A program made the translations under genes and the position numbers. Source: Siphonodentalium dalli (Eukaryota > Mollusca > Scaphopoda > Gadilida > Siphonodentaliidae). From it: a DNA stretch of 64,000 bases. The notes under the pieces were generated by a model, which saw nothing but the letters and a program-made list of their open reading frames with translations, was not told where the DNA came from and made no database searches. The stretch spans positions 53,763,762-53,827,761 of the forward strand of contig CP136061.1 of assembly GCA_032622095.1 (NCBI GenBank), given 5' to 3'. Every line of letters starts with the position of its first letter. Positions within the stretch are counted from its first letter, which is position 1. Positions 23,106 through 33,922 of this stretch are shown one piece after another.

Positions 23106-23114
23106 TTCGTCAGC

Positions 23115-24060
23115 GCTAGATGGCAAATGGCGGCATAATGCCCATAATGCCCCGATCATTCTATCGACGGGACCACCGGCGTCCTTTACAATCAATGTAT
23201 AGTGTACAACGTTGTTTGTTCAGATCAAGAACCAACTATATATTGTTCAACTTTGCGTCAAAATATTACACATAAATTACATTCATCTCTTGAAAACATT
23301 TCGAACCATTATTATAGGGGATATCAGGTGGGAATTTCCAACAACTGGAAATAGTGAGGTACTTGTTGGAAATTTTCAATAATTCATTGGGGTGAGGGGG
23401 TGCCATGTGCAATGTAATTTCGCGGACTTGGGAATTTGCAATAAGTTGAAAATTTTGAAAGATTCTAAATAACTATCGCCGTGATTGAAGTTATTGAAAA
23501 TAATTTTCCAGAAAATGTAATGGTCACAACGGGGGGGGGGGGGGGGGGGGGTGGGAGTGTTATCGGAAAAAAAATGGGTGCGTGGTATCACACTCCCGAT
23601 AACAGATATTTCCATTGCCATGTAATTGTTTTCCAAATCCATGTTTAAAGATAAATTATGACTAATAAACCAATTTGAAATGTCAAGGCTTAAGAAACTG
23701 GACCAAATAAATCATTAATCAAGAGCAGGGGTCCCATACATTTAATTTAATTTAATTCAATTTAATCGGACATTTCCTTATTTTGAACCACAATTTTTCG
23801 TTCTGTCTTAATATAATTTTGAGAGTTTTAGATGTTATATTGTATATCCAGTCCAGCAATAATTTATTCTCAAATGATGAATTAGTACTATCAAAACTAG
23901 CTCCGATCTCAATTCATTTCAGAAACACGGAACGAAAGACACCCGCATCAAATGCGGATTACGTTCCGATTGCAAAACTACTACCATTCCCTATTTATCC
24001 GTGTCAACCAAACCCATCGATAACATATTATAAACAAGGGGTACGCATCTAAGATGCTTT
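23115..24060. other. Non-coding region with G homopolymer
   Basis: No gene is seen. A run of about 22 G residues lies at 23531-23552, followed by GTGGGAGTG, and ATTTAATTTAATTCAATTTAA simple sequence is near 23740-23765. Confidence 0.5.
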
Positions 24061-25580
24061 TGTCGAGTTTTTTGGCAATCGAACCAAACTTCTGCCAATA
24101 AGGTGCACAACTCCGGGATAAAAGGTCGGACGGTGGTATATTATTGCAATAGACCTATATACCAAATATCAATTGAATCCATTAATATTTCATTGAGTTA
24201 TCGCACTAACGGTGATAAAATTGTTATTAAACTAGACAAACTAAGACCCACAACTCCGGAAACAAAAATTCGGACAAACCAGGTTTTCGAACTCGTCCGA
24301 GATATTGTTGCAAGAGACTCATATACCAAATATTGTTTAAATCGGTTAATATTTCATTGAGTTATCGCGCTAACGGTGATAACATTGCTAAAAATAGACA
24401 AACTAAGACCCATAACTCTGCGAAAAAAAATTCGGACAAACCTGGTTTTCGAACTCGTCCGAGATATTGTTGCAAGAGACTCATACATCAAATATTGTTG
24501 AAATCGGTTAATATTTCATCGAGTTATCGCGCTAACGGTGATAAAATTGTTATTAAACTAGACAAACTAAGACCCATAACTCCGGAAAAAAAATTCGGAC
24601 AAACCTGGTTTTCGAACTCGTCCGAGATATTGTTCCAAGAGTCTCATATACCAAATATTGTTGAAATTGGTTAATATTTCATCGAGTTATCGCGCTAACG
24701 GTTATAACATTGCTAAAAATAGACAAACTAAGACCCATAACTCCGGAAACAAAATTCGGACAAACCTGGTTTTCGAACTCGTCCGAGATATTGTTCCAAG
24801 AGTCTCATATACCAAATATTGTTGAAATTGGTTAATATTTCATTGAGTTATCGCGCTAACGGTTATAACATTGCTAATAATAGACAAACTAAGACCCATA
24901 ACTCTGTGAACAAAATTCGGACAAACCTGGTTTTTGAACTCGTCCGAGATATTGTTCCAAGAGTCTCATATACCAAATATTGTTGAAATTGGTTAATATT
25001 TCATTGAGTTATCGCGCTAACGGTTATAACATTGCTAAAAATAGACAAACTAAGACCCCTAATTCTGTGAAAAAAATTCGGACAAACCTGGTTTTTGAAC
25101 TTGTCCGAGATATTGTTGCAGGAGACTCATATACCAAATATTGTTGAAATTGGTTAATATTTCATCGAGTTATCGCGCTAACGGTGATAAAATTGCTAAA
25201 AATAGACAAACTAAGACCCATAACTCCGGAAAACAAATTGGGACAAACCTGGTTTTCGAACATGTCCGAGATATTGTTGCAAGAGTCTCATATAACGAAT
25301 ATTGTTGAAATTGGATAAAATTTGCGTGAGTAATCGCGCTAACGGTGAAAAACTTTTAAAAAGTCATCAAAGATGGATAACTCTTGTCAAAAAGTTCGGA
25401 CGTGACCCATTTTCTACAGGCAGTAAATAGTCATTGGGAGCAACTCACATACCAAAATTGTTTTGAATCCGTTCACAAATGTCAAAGTTATAAGCCACTC
25501 TTTAGGTCCGCCCGCCGCCCGCCCGCCCACCAACCGTCCCTCGTCAAACCATAAGTCGAGTTTTGAAAAACTCGACTAAT
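24060..25580. repeat. 161-bp tandem array, seven to nine units
   Basis: Units containing GACAAACTAAGACCCATAAC, then TTCGGACAAACCTGG, then CGAACTCGTCCGAGATATTG and GAGTTATCGCGCTAACGG recur about every 161 bp from about 24090 to 25400, the outer copies being more diverged. The array is bounded on the left by GTCGAGTTTTTTGG (about 24064) and on the right by a hairpin, AAGTCGAGTTTTGAAAAACTCGACT (split here: AAGTCGAGTTTTG / AAAAACTCGACT, 25552-25578). The outermost GTCGAGTTTTT is therefore inverted at the two ends, which suggests a transposable element with expanded internal repeats. Confidence 0.75.
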
Positions 25581-26590
25581 AATAGCACGAAAATCTGACT
25601 TAATCCATCTAACGGTAATATGCTTTCAAACACGGCAAGGTTGTTATAAATAAAACTACACTGTAAAGCCAGATAAACGCACTCATGATTTACAATCAAA
25701 TTACCAATCTGTATCGTTACTGCGAAAACAGAAAAAGGTATTCTCGTCTCAGGTTCAAGTCTCGGTTTATACAAATATCTCAGACCAGGGGGGGTACTAG
25801 GTCTCAGTTGTAGACTATTACCTATAACACACATACTTATCGATTATATTACATTTTGTCCAGTTCATATATAATTATAATCTTTCTTCTACACGGCATA
25901 TCAATAAAACACAATTCCTATTTGGTTAATATAAAGATAAATGCTTCCAAAACATACATATGTTTCTGTTACCAGAACTTGTACGTTACCACTTGGTTCG
26001 AATTATTAACAGACCGACAGGCTTGAATGACAATAAGAAGGCAAACCATGGTTTACGTAAACCTGAGTTTCAAAAAGACGAGAATACGGACCAGTGCTGA
26101 CCAATAATCCCAGCTTACTCGCCTCGAAGCTGGGTAACACATGGCGATCACCGTGGTTTCGGCCTGGTCTAGACTATAGTTTACAGGAAACCCTGGTCTA
26201 GACCAGAGACCAGAATTCGGCCGATAGTGTCTATACTTGAGGGCAAATACGGCGTTTGGGGGACCGTGTTCGATCTCATGTTTTCTTTAGCTTATCGTCG
26301 TGAAATTTCCGCATTTTTCATTCAGCCATCTTTGCCGACGACATTTCGAACATCTACACAGCATAACGAAACGACCACCCGATCCTTACAATGTTATGCG
26401 GTACCGTACCAGTGGGGGAAACCTGTTTAAAACGTTTGGCCGTATCAGCGCTATAAAGTGTTATTCCTTTATGTCCATACAATTTCAGCCTATATGTTTG
26501 GCATCAAATTGGGGATACATTCCGGTTTACGAAAGTATGATTTCAATAAGGGATATCATCATTCAACTGGGCGATAAAGGTATATATATT
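25581..26590. other. Non-coding region
   Basis: No gene is recognised. A block at 26191-26222 containing GGTCTAGACCAGAGACCAG is the inverted counterpart of sequence at 21403-21433 and 22603-22633. A 67-codon frame at 26227-26430 has no recognisable features. Confidence 0.4.
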
Positions 26591-27620
26591 GGTTGGTGAT
26601 ACCTTCCAAGTTGGTAGTACCATGTATACGCGGTGTGCATAAAATTTTCAAGCTTCGATTCTGTTTTGTATCGAAAGTCTGGTAACTTTGCGTTTGAAGA
26701 TTCTGACAGGTATGATATTTTACCAAAAACATAGTTGACAATTTCAGCTTTTTTTAGTGGAGTGGACGCAAAGTCTAGCCCATCTTTTACGGGTGGTATA
26801 ATGTTGGATTTTGACTTTAAACATTTATTCAGTGTCTTCCACCAAACCGAGGTCTCAGTTTCTTGGCTGCCAAGAACGGATTGCACTTTTTCAACATTTA
26901 AACGTTTAGCAAGTCTAATAGCATGAACTACTTCATTTCTTTTTTATCTAAATTTCTGCCATGAATGTTCGGAATTTTTACCCTTGGCAATACGATAGCA
27001 CCTTTTTCTTTGTCTTATGAGTTTGCGGATCGAAGAATTCATCCAATCAGGATCATCAGTGCGGATCGTGACTTCCTTATGGGGGATAAACGTTTTCATG
27101 AGAGTTTTAATTTTGTTGGTAGGTATTGATGCTAAGTCCACAGTTGATACGTTTTCCATCTCATATAGGTAATTCCAGGAGGACAATTCTTCGTTCATAG
27201 AAATGAAATTTGCATTATCATAATTCCAAATCGTCCTCCTGAAATATCTCTCTTGTGTCCTGTATTTCATATTTAGATTTAACACAATTGGGCAGTGGTA
27301 TCTGACTAAGTTTGGAACGAATGTATCAATCACTTCCGTTCCACTTACAAACTCTTTCTTGTTAGTGAGGAAAATATCGATAAGGGATGACGATGTCTCA
27401 GTGAAGTGTGTTGGCTCTTCAACTAATTGTGACATTCCCTTGAAGTCACAGATTTCTGTTACTTCATTTGTACCCGGAAGAAGTTGGTTGCAATTTAAAT
27501 TCGCCGGTTACAATCATGTGCATATTGGAAGATTTTGCCTGATCAATGGAGATTTCTATATTGTTCCATAAAGTACTGAGCGAATTCGGAGGTCTGTAAA
27601 ATGTTCCAATCAGTGTTTTA
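26590..27620 (-). pseudogene. LINE endonuclease C-terminus and linker
   Basis: After the MITE, coding resumes at about 27615 with GTFYRPPNS and MHMIVTGEF, then a frameshift, then MSQLVEEPTHFTETSSSLID and YHCPIVLNL, the endonuclease end with its His block (H in place of the usual SDH context). The linker contains WMNSSIRKLIRQRKRCYR and, after a stop near 26944, WWKTLNKCLKSKS. It ends before any reverse transcriptase motif, near 26590. Confidence 0.75.
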
Positions 27621-27624
27621 TGTC

Positions 27625-28017
27625 TATATATTTACATACTAAGTATTGTCATCACTAAATCCAGCATTCTGATTGGTCGGCGTCCACGTGGCTAGTTGCA
27701 ATTATTTCTCGGTGAATGCGCAACGTCTTATAACTGCAAGCTCATAACAACATCGATACGTCATTTGTGTTTGGAAAGACGAACGCGTAATGTTTTGGGC
27801 GCATTTGGATTCGCGTAGGATTCACTTTTGCCAAGGGTGCTATGGGATATTTTGGGCTGGTTTTGTCACGATACACTTTTCGATTTAAATACATTTACAA
27901 AAGTGGCTTTTTCGCTAAATGTATATAAATATAAGGATTAACTGTCATGTGGACTGTGTTTATGGAGATGTAACCGTGAGGTAATGGTCCACATGACAGT
28001 TAATCCTTATTTATATT
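27625..28017. mobile_element. MITE inserted in LINE endonuclease
   Basis: The insert separates endonuclease coding on both sides. It begins with TCATCACTAAATCCAGCATT and GATTGGTCGGCG, CACGTGGCTAGTTGCAATTA, a block also found at 29325-29380. It ends in a hairpin: the arm ATAAGGATTAACTGTCATG (27931 onward) pairs with CATGACAGTTAATCCTTAT (to about 28010) across a 32-nt loop. It has no coding capacity. Confidence 0.65.
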
Positions 28018-28602
28018 GATCTCAATCCATACACATTCCAGGTTATGTGTTTCATGATCGGATCGCCTCCTGTACGGTATGGTCTTTTTCACGAAAGTAG
28101 CAACTCCCCCTCCAGTGTTGTCAGTGTGTCGATCACATCTTTCGGGGCAATGAAAAACATCAATCCGTATCGTTTCATTATCAATATTATCGGAGAGCCA
28201 GGTCTCAGTGAAAGTCATTACATGATACGCAAATGATTCAGCGCGGACAAGGTCAATTTTAGGTTGTAAACTTTGGATATTCATGTGCATAATCGTAATA
28301 GCTGGATCATTTAGATCAGTAGATAAATTGATATCCGGACCTGGGTGAGGGTGAACATCACATGCAACTAGCAACAAGATTAATATTATTCCTGTCAGGG
28401 AAAAAGTTATTCCTAGTTCTGAGAAGCATATTCCTTTCACCATGAAAATATTGCGCGGTCGTCCAATATCTCTTAATTTATCCGCCAACAATTTCAGTTG
28501 TGGTAGGTTATCGGAAATAGTTTCAACTAACGGAAATATCCTAAAGTGCATGGACAGAGCAATGGAGAACGAAAAGTCAATTGACATACCTATTAGTCTC
28601 AT
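28000..28602 (-). pseudogene. LINE ORF2 N-terminus: hydrophobic segment, 2A-like, endonuclease start
   Basis: The 200-residue frame contains a hydrophobic helix (residues about 65-80, GITFSLTGIILILLLVA) directly followed by CDVHPHPGP, a variant of the 2A motif in which the essential Asn is His. The endonuclease fold opens with ITIMHMNIQSLQPK and MTFTETWLSD, the conserved Asn and Glu catalytic blocks, and GGGVATFVKK. Coding is cut at about 28017 by the MITE; the final residues before the stop are already MITE sequence. In related LINEs of marine invertebrates, a hydrophobic helix plus 2A precedes the endonuclease and is thought to act as a combined signal or recoding sequence. Confidence 0.75.
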
Positions 28603-28620
28603 TTCCTAGATCCGCAATGC

Positions 28621-29310
28621 AGCATAGGAAGAAACGGCACTTAGAATTTTCCTATTTGGCATTTTCAACGACCTACTGTGGTTCAAGCCTATTCGCGCCC
28701 GGTACGTCATCAAATCAACCATTTTCAAATGAAGAGACACATAATGCAAATAAATACATATAACAAGAGACAATGTGGGCGAAAGTGAATAGGCAGATTG
28801 CAACTATTTGACTAGACATGCGACAGGTAAGTGCAGACGTGTATTGTGTTTGTTTCAAATGGTATATTTTGATCTCACAAGGAACACAAGAATTTAAATG
28901 ATATGAAACAGCATAAAGAACAAAACATATATACATTAGCATTGGCCATATGGGGGGCGTGACGTGAGATACGGGATGGATTATCAGTGGATGGGTTAAT
29001 CACAATTATCGAGGAATAATTCCGTTTCGGGAAGTGTCTGTTGTGGACTTATTCTTCCCTATTTACATGTATGCCATTTTTGAGAATTTATAATAAAGTT
29101 CTGGAATAAAACGACGAGTACAAGCAGACCGTTTGTCGAATGAGTAAAAATTATGAAAATGCTCTGATGGTGAAAATTGAAGTTGACATTATATTGGAAG
29201 AGCGATAACTCTCGACTGTATGAAATGCCTCATGTCAAAGCTATTAATAGTCAAGTTGCATTATTGTCGACTGTTTGGTGTAACTGGTGGTGTATTATTT
29301 CTACATACTG
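28621..29310. other. Non-coding region
   Basis: AT-rich sequence without a recognisable gene or repeat. The short frames here have no domain signal. Confidence 0.4.
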
Positions 29311-29315
29311 ATATA

Positions 29316-29700
29316 TTTACACGATCATCACTAAATCCAGCATTCCGATTGGTCGGCGCCCACGTGGCTAGTTGCAATTATATATATAGTCTCGCGCGCG
29401 AGTTACCACACACATAACCGACCTAGTTTCGAGGTAACCGAGCGATCTCGAAACTAGGGCGGTTATTTGTGTGGTAACTCGCGCGCGAGACTATATTTAT
29501 CACTGAATGACACGAGCGTGACAAACAGCCTGATTTTTATCGCGGGAAGCGAGCTATAACATCAGATTATGATTTACAATAAATCGTGTTCGATTAAGTA
29601 TTATAGTAAAAGTGATATCGGTCGAGTTTGAATAGGATTAAGGCTTAACCAAAGCACTCCAATATGGACTCCGGTTTAAATTTGGGTAATTTTTTAAATG
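29316..29700. mobile_element. MITE with 53-bp-arm hairpin
   Basis: The left part (29325-29380) matches the MITE at 27650. It is followed by a long hairpin: the arm at 29381-29433, containing AGTCTCGCGCGCGAGTTACC and CCTAGTTTCGAG, pairs with 29447-29499 with only three or four mismatches around the 13-nt loop GTAACCGAGCGAT. The right boundary is uncertain. No coding is present. Confidence 0.6.
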
Positions 29701-29825
29701 GAGAAATAAATGGCACAAACTTCACATGAGAAGCTAAAAACAACTATACGTATATTATATGTAGTAAATAACACTTTACCTGTGACAGAAATTGGAAATA
29801 GTTGATACTTTCTTCCGAACTGAAA

Positions 29826-30378
29826 TCTGACTTTGTGCACACTTACAGGGTCTGTTGTTGGGAAATTTCCACAAACAAAACTGAATCCTGGTTGGGGAGT
29901 TCTCTGTCAAGAACGCTTTGTTGAGAAATCCATATATTACAGCACATAACATGATTTAATTCTCATGTTTTTGAAGCGAGTGATCAAATTTTGAAATGAC
30001 ACAACCAGATATCACACATCAGTATTTGGCAATGATTGTATCCATTGTAAATTTGCTGGTGGGAATTCATTGAGTAATCTCTTGATTAATCCTGATTGGG
30101 ATTTAGACCAGGCTGGCCATGTTAAATTATTAGCTGGCTTGCTGAGGGAATCTGACCTTGCACCAGTACAGTCACAGTCAATTCCAGCTGTTTGCTTTCT
30201 GGTGAAGTTGAGCAACAACACATACACTGGCTTTGGAAAATTTAAATTAAATAGGTTTTGTTATTATAAAATGTGGTTTCTCAACAAAGCGTTTCTTATG
30301 GAGTTCTCCTGAATCCTGTTGTACTTTCTTTTATGGAAATTAGTTGACTGTTTTGTCTGTACGTGCGCACAAAGTCAA
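29826..30378. mobile_element. Short TIR element, about 550 bp
   Basis: The ends are inverted repeats of about 120 bp. TGACTTTGTGC at 29828 pairs with GCGCACAAAGTCA ending at 30377, and CTGAATCC...GAGTTCTC...AACGCTTTGTTGAGAAA pairs in the same order on the opposite strand. The central 29990-30240 is less AT-rich and open on both strands (plus 30070-30312, minus 30012-30227) but has no recognisable domain. It is probably a non-autonomous DNA transposon. Confidence 0.6.
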
Positions 30379-30621
30379 GAGTGTGGTTGGTAAGTATGTG
30401 CTATATATTTTTTAATCTGCTACCAGTATAATGTTGTTAACTACATATGATACATTGATTGTTGTTTTCTTTTAATTTTGTGACGTTTTTGATACTTTTC
30501 TACCAATTTTAAAATTAGAAAAACATATCCCTGGAGGCCATATTGGACTGGTTTGGTTAAACCTTAAACACAGCATTTAGTCAACGACATCCGGCGGAGA
30601 CACCGACGGACTCGCGTCTTA

Positions 30622-31883
30622 GGGTACGTTCATACGCTGGCAATGTCGCACTGCAAACTGCAAAAATGCCAGCTGCAAAATTGCCAAAACTGATTAATTT
30701 CTGCCCGCTGTCAACAAATCAGCGTTAGTAGTGATCAATGAACGACAGCCGTTTTGCGTGATTGGTGAGCTGTTTGAAATATATCAGAACACGGTGCGTG
30801 TTGGTATTCTTAGGCCGGTCAAAATAATGTCACTTGACATGTTGGAATGTGATATCGCCACGACCAGCTCTCTCGATGGGATGCTGCTCATATATGAGTA
30901 CAATACACGTCACCTAGACAGGAGATGGTGGGTCCGCACTTGGCTCAACGAAGATAATCGACGAATTCAAACCTTCCCGGGTATCATCCCAAACTCCAAA
31001 CTTGTCATTCCAATAATTTTAGTCACAAACTCGTTGGTCTTGATGTTAAGCAAAACAATAAGTTAAGAAAAACGGGGGAGTGGACGTGGTGCTGATGTTA
31101 AACAAAACAAAGAAATCAAATAAATAGTAATACAAGTTAATCAAAAGCACACAATATATTGTTATTCAAATGGCATGAATAATAATATAGGCCCATATAT
31201 GCTTTACCAACGCTAAAGACTAACATCCCATTATCCCTACTGTTAGACCCCACCCCACCACCACGACGACACAACCAGTCACCTTTAAACCACTAGAATT
31301 ACATCGATATCTCAGTCTTGGTAGATGGCGTTGGCACGTATTCAAACCCAGCTTGATCTGAATTGAGAGATATCTCAATGTGCCATTCTGATCGATACAT
31401 GACCATTTCGATAACAATTGATAATTTGTACACTGAAGTAAGCACATTTGAAGCAATGTATGGATACTCATAGTGAGTCCTGCCACCACCTCCCCAATAT
31501 CTCCCACATTTATGACCCTGGAAGCATCACTTTTGGTACTATTTGTATCACGCCATATCATCATATCATCATATAACGGATATCCACATGTATAATAATG
31601 TGTGCATGAGAATCACAGAGAACACACCCCGATCCCTTTCGATGGTATCAAGGACGGTACAGACACAATAAATTATTGTTAGTGGCCTTGTGTTGTGGCC
31701 ACCGATAGAGAGGTATACAACCGTTACCATACACCACCGTTGATTGTTGACGACCAGCCACGACACAGCACGAGATCGTCGGTAGGTGGCAAAAATGCCA
31801 GCTAACAAAACAAAACAAAACAACCTTTGCAGCTGGCATTTTTGCAGTTTGCAGTGCAATATTGCCAGCGTATGAACGTACCC
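30622..31883 (+). mobile_element. PIF/Harbinger-derived non-autonomous element
   Basis: Terminal inverted repeats of about 58 bp begin GGGTACGTTCATACGCTGGC at 30622 and appear inverted, ending ACGTACCC, at 31883. They are flanked by TTA on the left and TAA on the right, in keeping with the TWA target preference of PIF/Harbinger. An internal second copy of the terminal motif near 31789-31812 forms a local hairpin. The remnant of a transposase lies inside (30731-31066). The rest of the transposase and the Myb-like gene are absent. Confidence 0.75.
30731..31066 (+). pseudogene. Harbinger transposase N-terminal remnant
   Basis: A 111-codon frame contains RRWWVRTWLNEDNRR (about 30918-30965), which matches the conserved RRxWVRPWL signature just before the helical part of PIF/Harbinger (HARBI1-like) transposases. 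The catalytic DDE region is missing; after about residue 85 the sequence is unrelated AT-rich DNA. Such a remnant supports the classification of the surrounding element. Confidence 0.6.
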
Positions 31884-32009
31884 TAAAGCGTGCTTAATAC
31901 ATTACTAAACTGGAGGTAAACATCGGTCGGATATTTTTAGAAGCTTTCTCTAAACACTGCAGAGTGAATCGAATTAAAGGCTAAAAATTGTAATTATCTC
32001 TCAGAGCTT

Positions 32010-32459
32010 GGTTAGAAGGAACTAAATGTTTTCCATAGGCCACAGTGTTAACGTTTGACCACGCCCACGCTAAATTTTCGAGTTCCGAAGTGCACGATGC
32101 ATGCGTTCGTAAAGACCAACCCTTTCGGCATCTGTTCGCACATAGGAGTACCTTTCGAGCCACGCCTTTTTCGAAAACCAGCATATGTTTTCCACACTAC
32201 CCCACTTTTTGCACAGAATTTGACAGTCTGACAAAAGCCAATACACAGCCTCAATATCCCGCCATTGTTTGGACACGAACGCATTTCAGACTAGGAAACG
32301 CCCCCTTTTTTACATGCTATGGGTATTATATTTATTGAATTTGTAAAATTATTTGACATATTATACGCCAATCGCGCGCCAGAATTTTTTAAACTCGTAT
32401 TCGAGATACCCTGTAAAAACGAAAGGGACGTAATTCTACTTATTTAGTTCCTTCTAACC
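32010..32459. mobile_element. 445-bp MITE, copy 1
   Basis: It begins GGTTAGAAGGAACTAAATG and ends ATTTAGTTCCTTCTAACC, perfect short inverted ends. It is about 97% identical to the copy at 33350-33793 and lies in the same orientation. The 97-codon frame inside (32045-32338) is conserved only because the DNA is. Confidence 0.85.
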
Positions 32460-33349
32460 TTAAGAGATGTGCAAACATGACCCTATGTAATCCCTACTTC
32501 CTCTGCGTGAAGCTGTGTCATATCTATGCTAAATAAAACTGATTTTACACATTTCTTTGTTCTCGTTCCCCAGCAATCATGGTTATTTTAACCCCACTGT
32601 ATCTGAAGATGGTTCATCTACTGGGGAAATTTTTGTGGAAATGTGTCCATGTCGTTGCCAATGATGGGAACGTCCCTTCCTAAATAAAAGAACTAATAGT
32701 TGGGAATTGATCAGTACCGTCTGCAGTTCAACATAAAAAATTATGGGTGCCTCGGGGTCATGTCATGCCGAGATTTGCCATATTTGGGAAAATTCTCAAA
32801 ATATGTGGAATTTTTTGTAAAATTTGGTAATTAAACTAACAGAATATTCCTTTAATGGGCATGACGCGCATTATATAGCGGCACAGACAATACGTGCAAA
32901 TCATGTTTCAGATGATATGCTTAGTTGACCAAAATTGTCCGGGTTTCTGAATAAATAGTTAGATTTTTACACCTCACCCCCCTGCACCAGAAAAGATAGG
33001 AATTTCTACACGGTCGACAAGTTGGCAGCTGCATGGTTAAAAATACTCGAGACGTCAAGTTTATGCTGATGGTCAGATGTCCACAAATAGATAAAGATAT
33101 CGATCTGAGGTGATTTCTCTCTTAAAGTGGCACACCAGATACAGAATAACGATAAATAAGTGAAAATCTCACAAAGGTTATTAGGTGCAAATATTCCCCA
33201 CTTCCTGAAAAATGGCAATAAAATCCAAATTCTGGTGTAATGTAATGTCTAACTATGTATGCTTCGCAAATCAGATCACAATTATGTGATTTTTCACCAC
33301 GTTTGTCCATCATAGGCCGAAATACGAAAAATTCGATTTTTCTGCTTTA
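32460..33349. other. Non-coding region between twin MITEs
   Basis: 890 bp of AT-rich sequence between two direct copies of the same MITE. No gene or further repeat is recognised. Confidence 0.4.
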
Positions 33350-33793
33350 GGTTAGAAGGAACTAAATGTTTTCCATAGGCCACAGTGTTAACGTTTGACC
33401 ACGCCCACGCTAAATTTTCGAGTTCCGAAGTGCACGATGCATGCTTTCGTAAAGACCAACCCTTTCGGCATCTGTTCGCATATAGGAGTACCTTTCGAGC
33501 CACGCCTTTTTCGAAAACCAGCATATGTTTTCCACACTACCCCACTTTTTGCACAGAATTTGACAGTCTGACAAAAGCCAATACACAGCCTCCATATCCC
33601 GCCATTGTTTGGACACGAACGCATTTCAGACTAGGAAACGCCCACGTTTTTACATGCTATGGGTATTATATTTATTGAATTTGTAAAATTATTTGACATA
33701 TTATACGCCAATCGCGCGCCAGAATTTTTTAAAAACGAGATACCCTGTAAAAACGAAAGGGACGTAATTCTACTTATTTAGTTCCTTCTAACC
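33350..33793. mobile_element. 445-bp MITE, copy 2
   Basis: Same ends and body as 32010-32459, with few substitutions and a short deletion near 33734. It stops 130 bp before the zinc-finger/polymerase gene remnant. Confidence 0.85.
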
Positions 33794-33922
33794 GCTTGTA
33801 ACACTCGCCGTCGGTGCGTATATATTATCTGATTGGTTAGCGACTAACTCGGCCTAAGCCCTCGCGTTTTTCTTAGTATAACGAGGAGAAAGCCAATTCC
33901 GTTCATTTTACCTTTGAGAATC

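Larger units (their letters stand above)
20722..23114. repeat. Tandem duplication of about 1.2 kb
   Basis: Unit 1 (about 20722-21914) and unit 2 (about 21915-23114) are nearly identical, offset by about 1199-1200 bp, with only scattered substitutions and single-base indels. Each unit holds the outer part of the right foldback arm, its flank with ACCACCTGGTCGCAAGC, and a SINE-like segment. The junction lies inside the TTTTTTCATTATTTTGACC part of the 180-bp repeat. The high identity says the duplication is younger than the divergence among the 180-bp repeats. Confidence 0.85.
26590..28620 (-). mobile_element. LINE 5' portion with 2A-like relic and endonuclease
   Basis: On the minus strand this fragment begins near 28620 and encodes an N-terminal segment, a 2A-like motif, an apurinic-type endonuclease and the start of the linker to the reverse transcriptase; it is cut off before the polymerase at about 26590. 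A MITE is inserted in the endonuclease at about 27625-28017. Frameshifts and stops at about 27475 and 26944 show that it is dead. Confidence 0.8.

Noticed and set aside
21542-23138. Repeated 80-131-codon frames
   Set aside because: They are SINE-like sequence duplicated in the 1.2-kb tandem duplication; no coding signal.
32045-33678. Two nearly identical 97-codon frames
   Set aside because: They sit in the two copies of the same MITE; similarity reflects DNA identity, and other frames are equally open.
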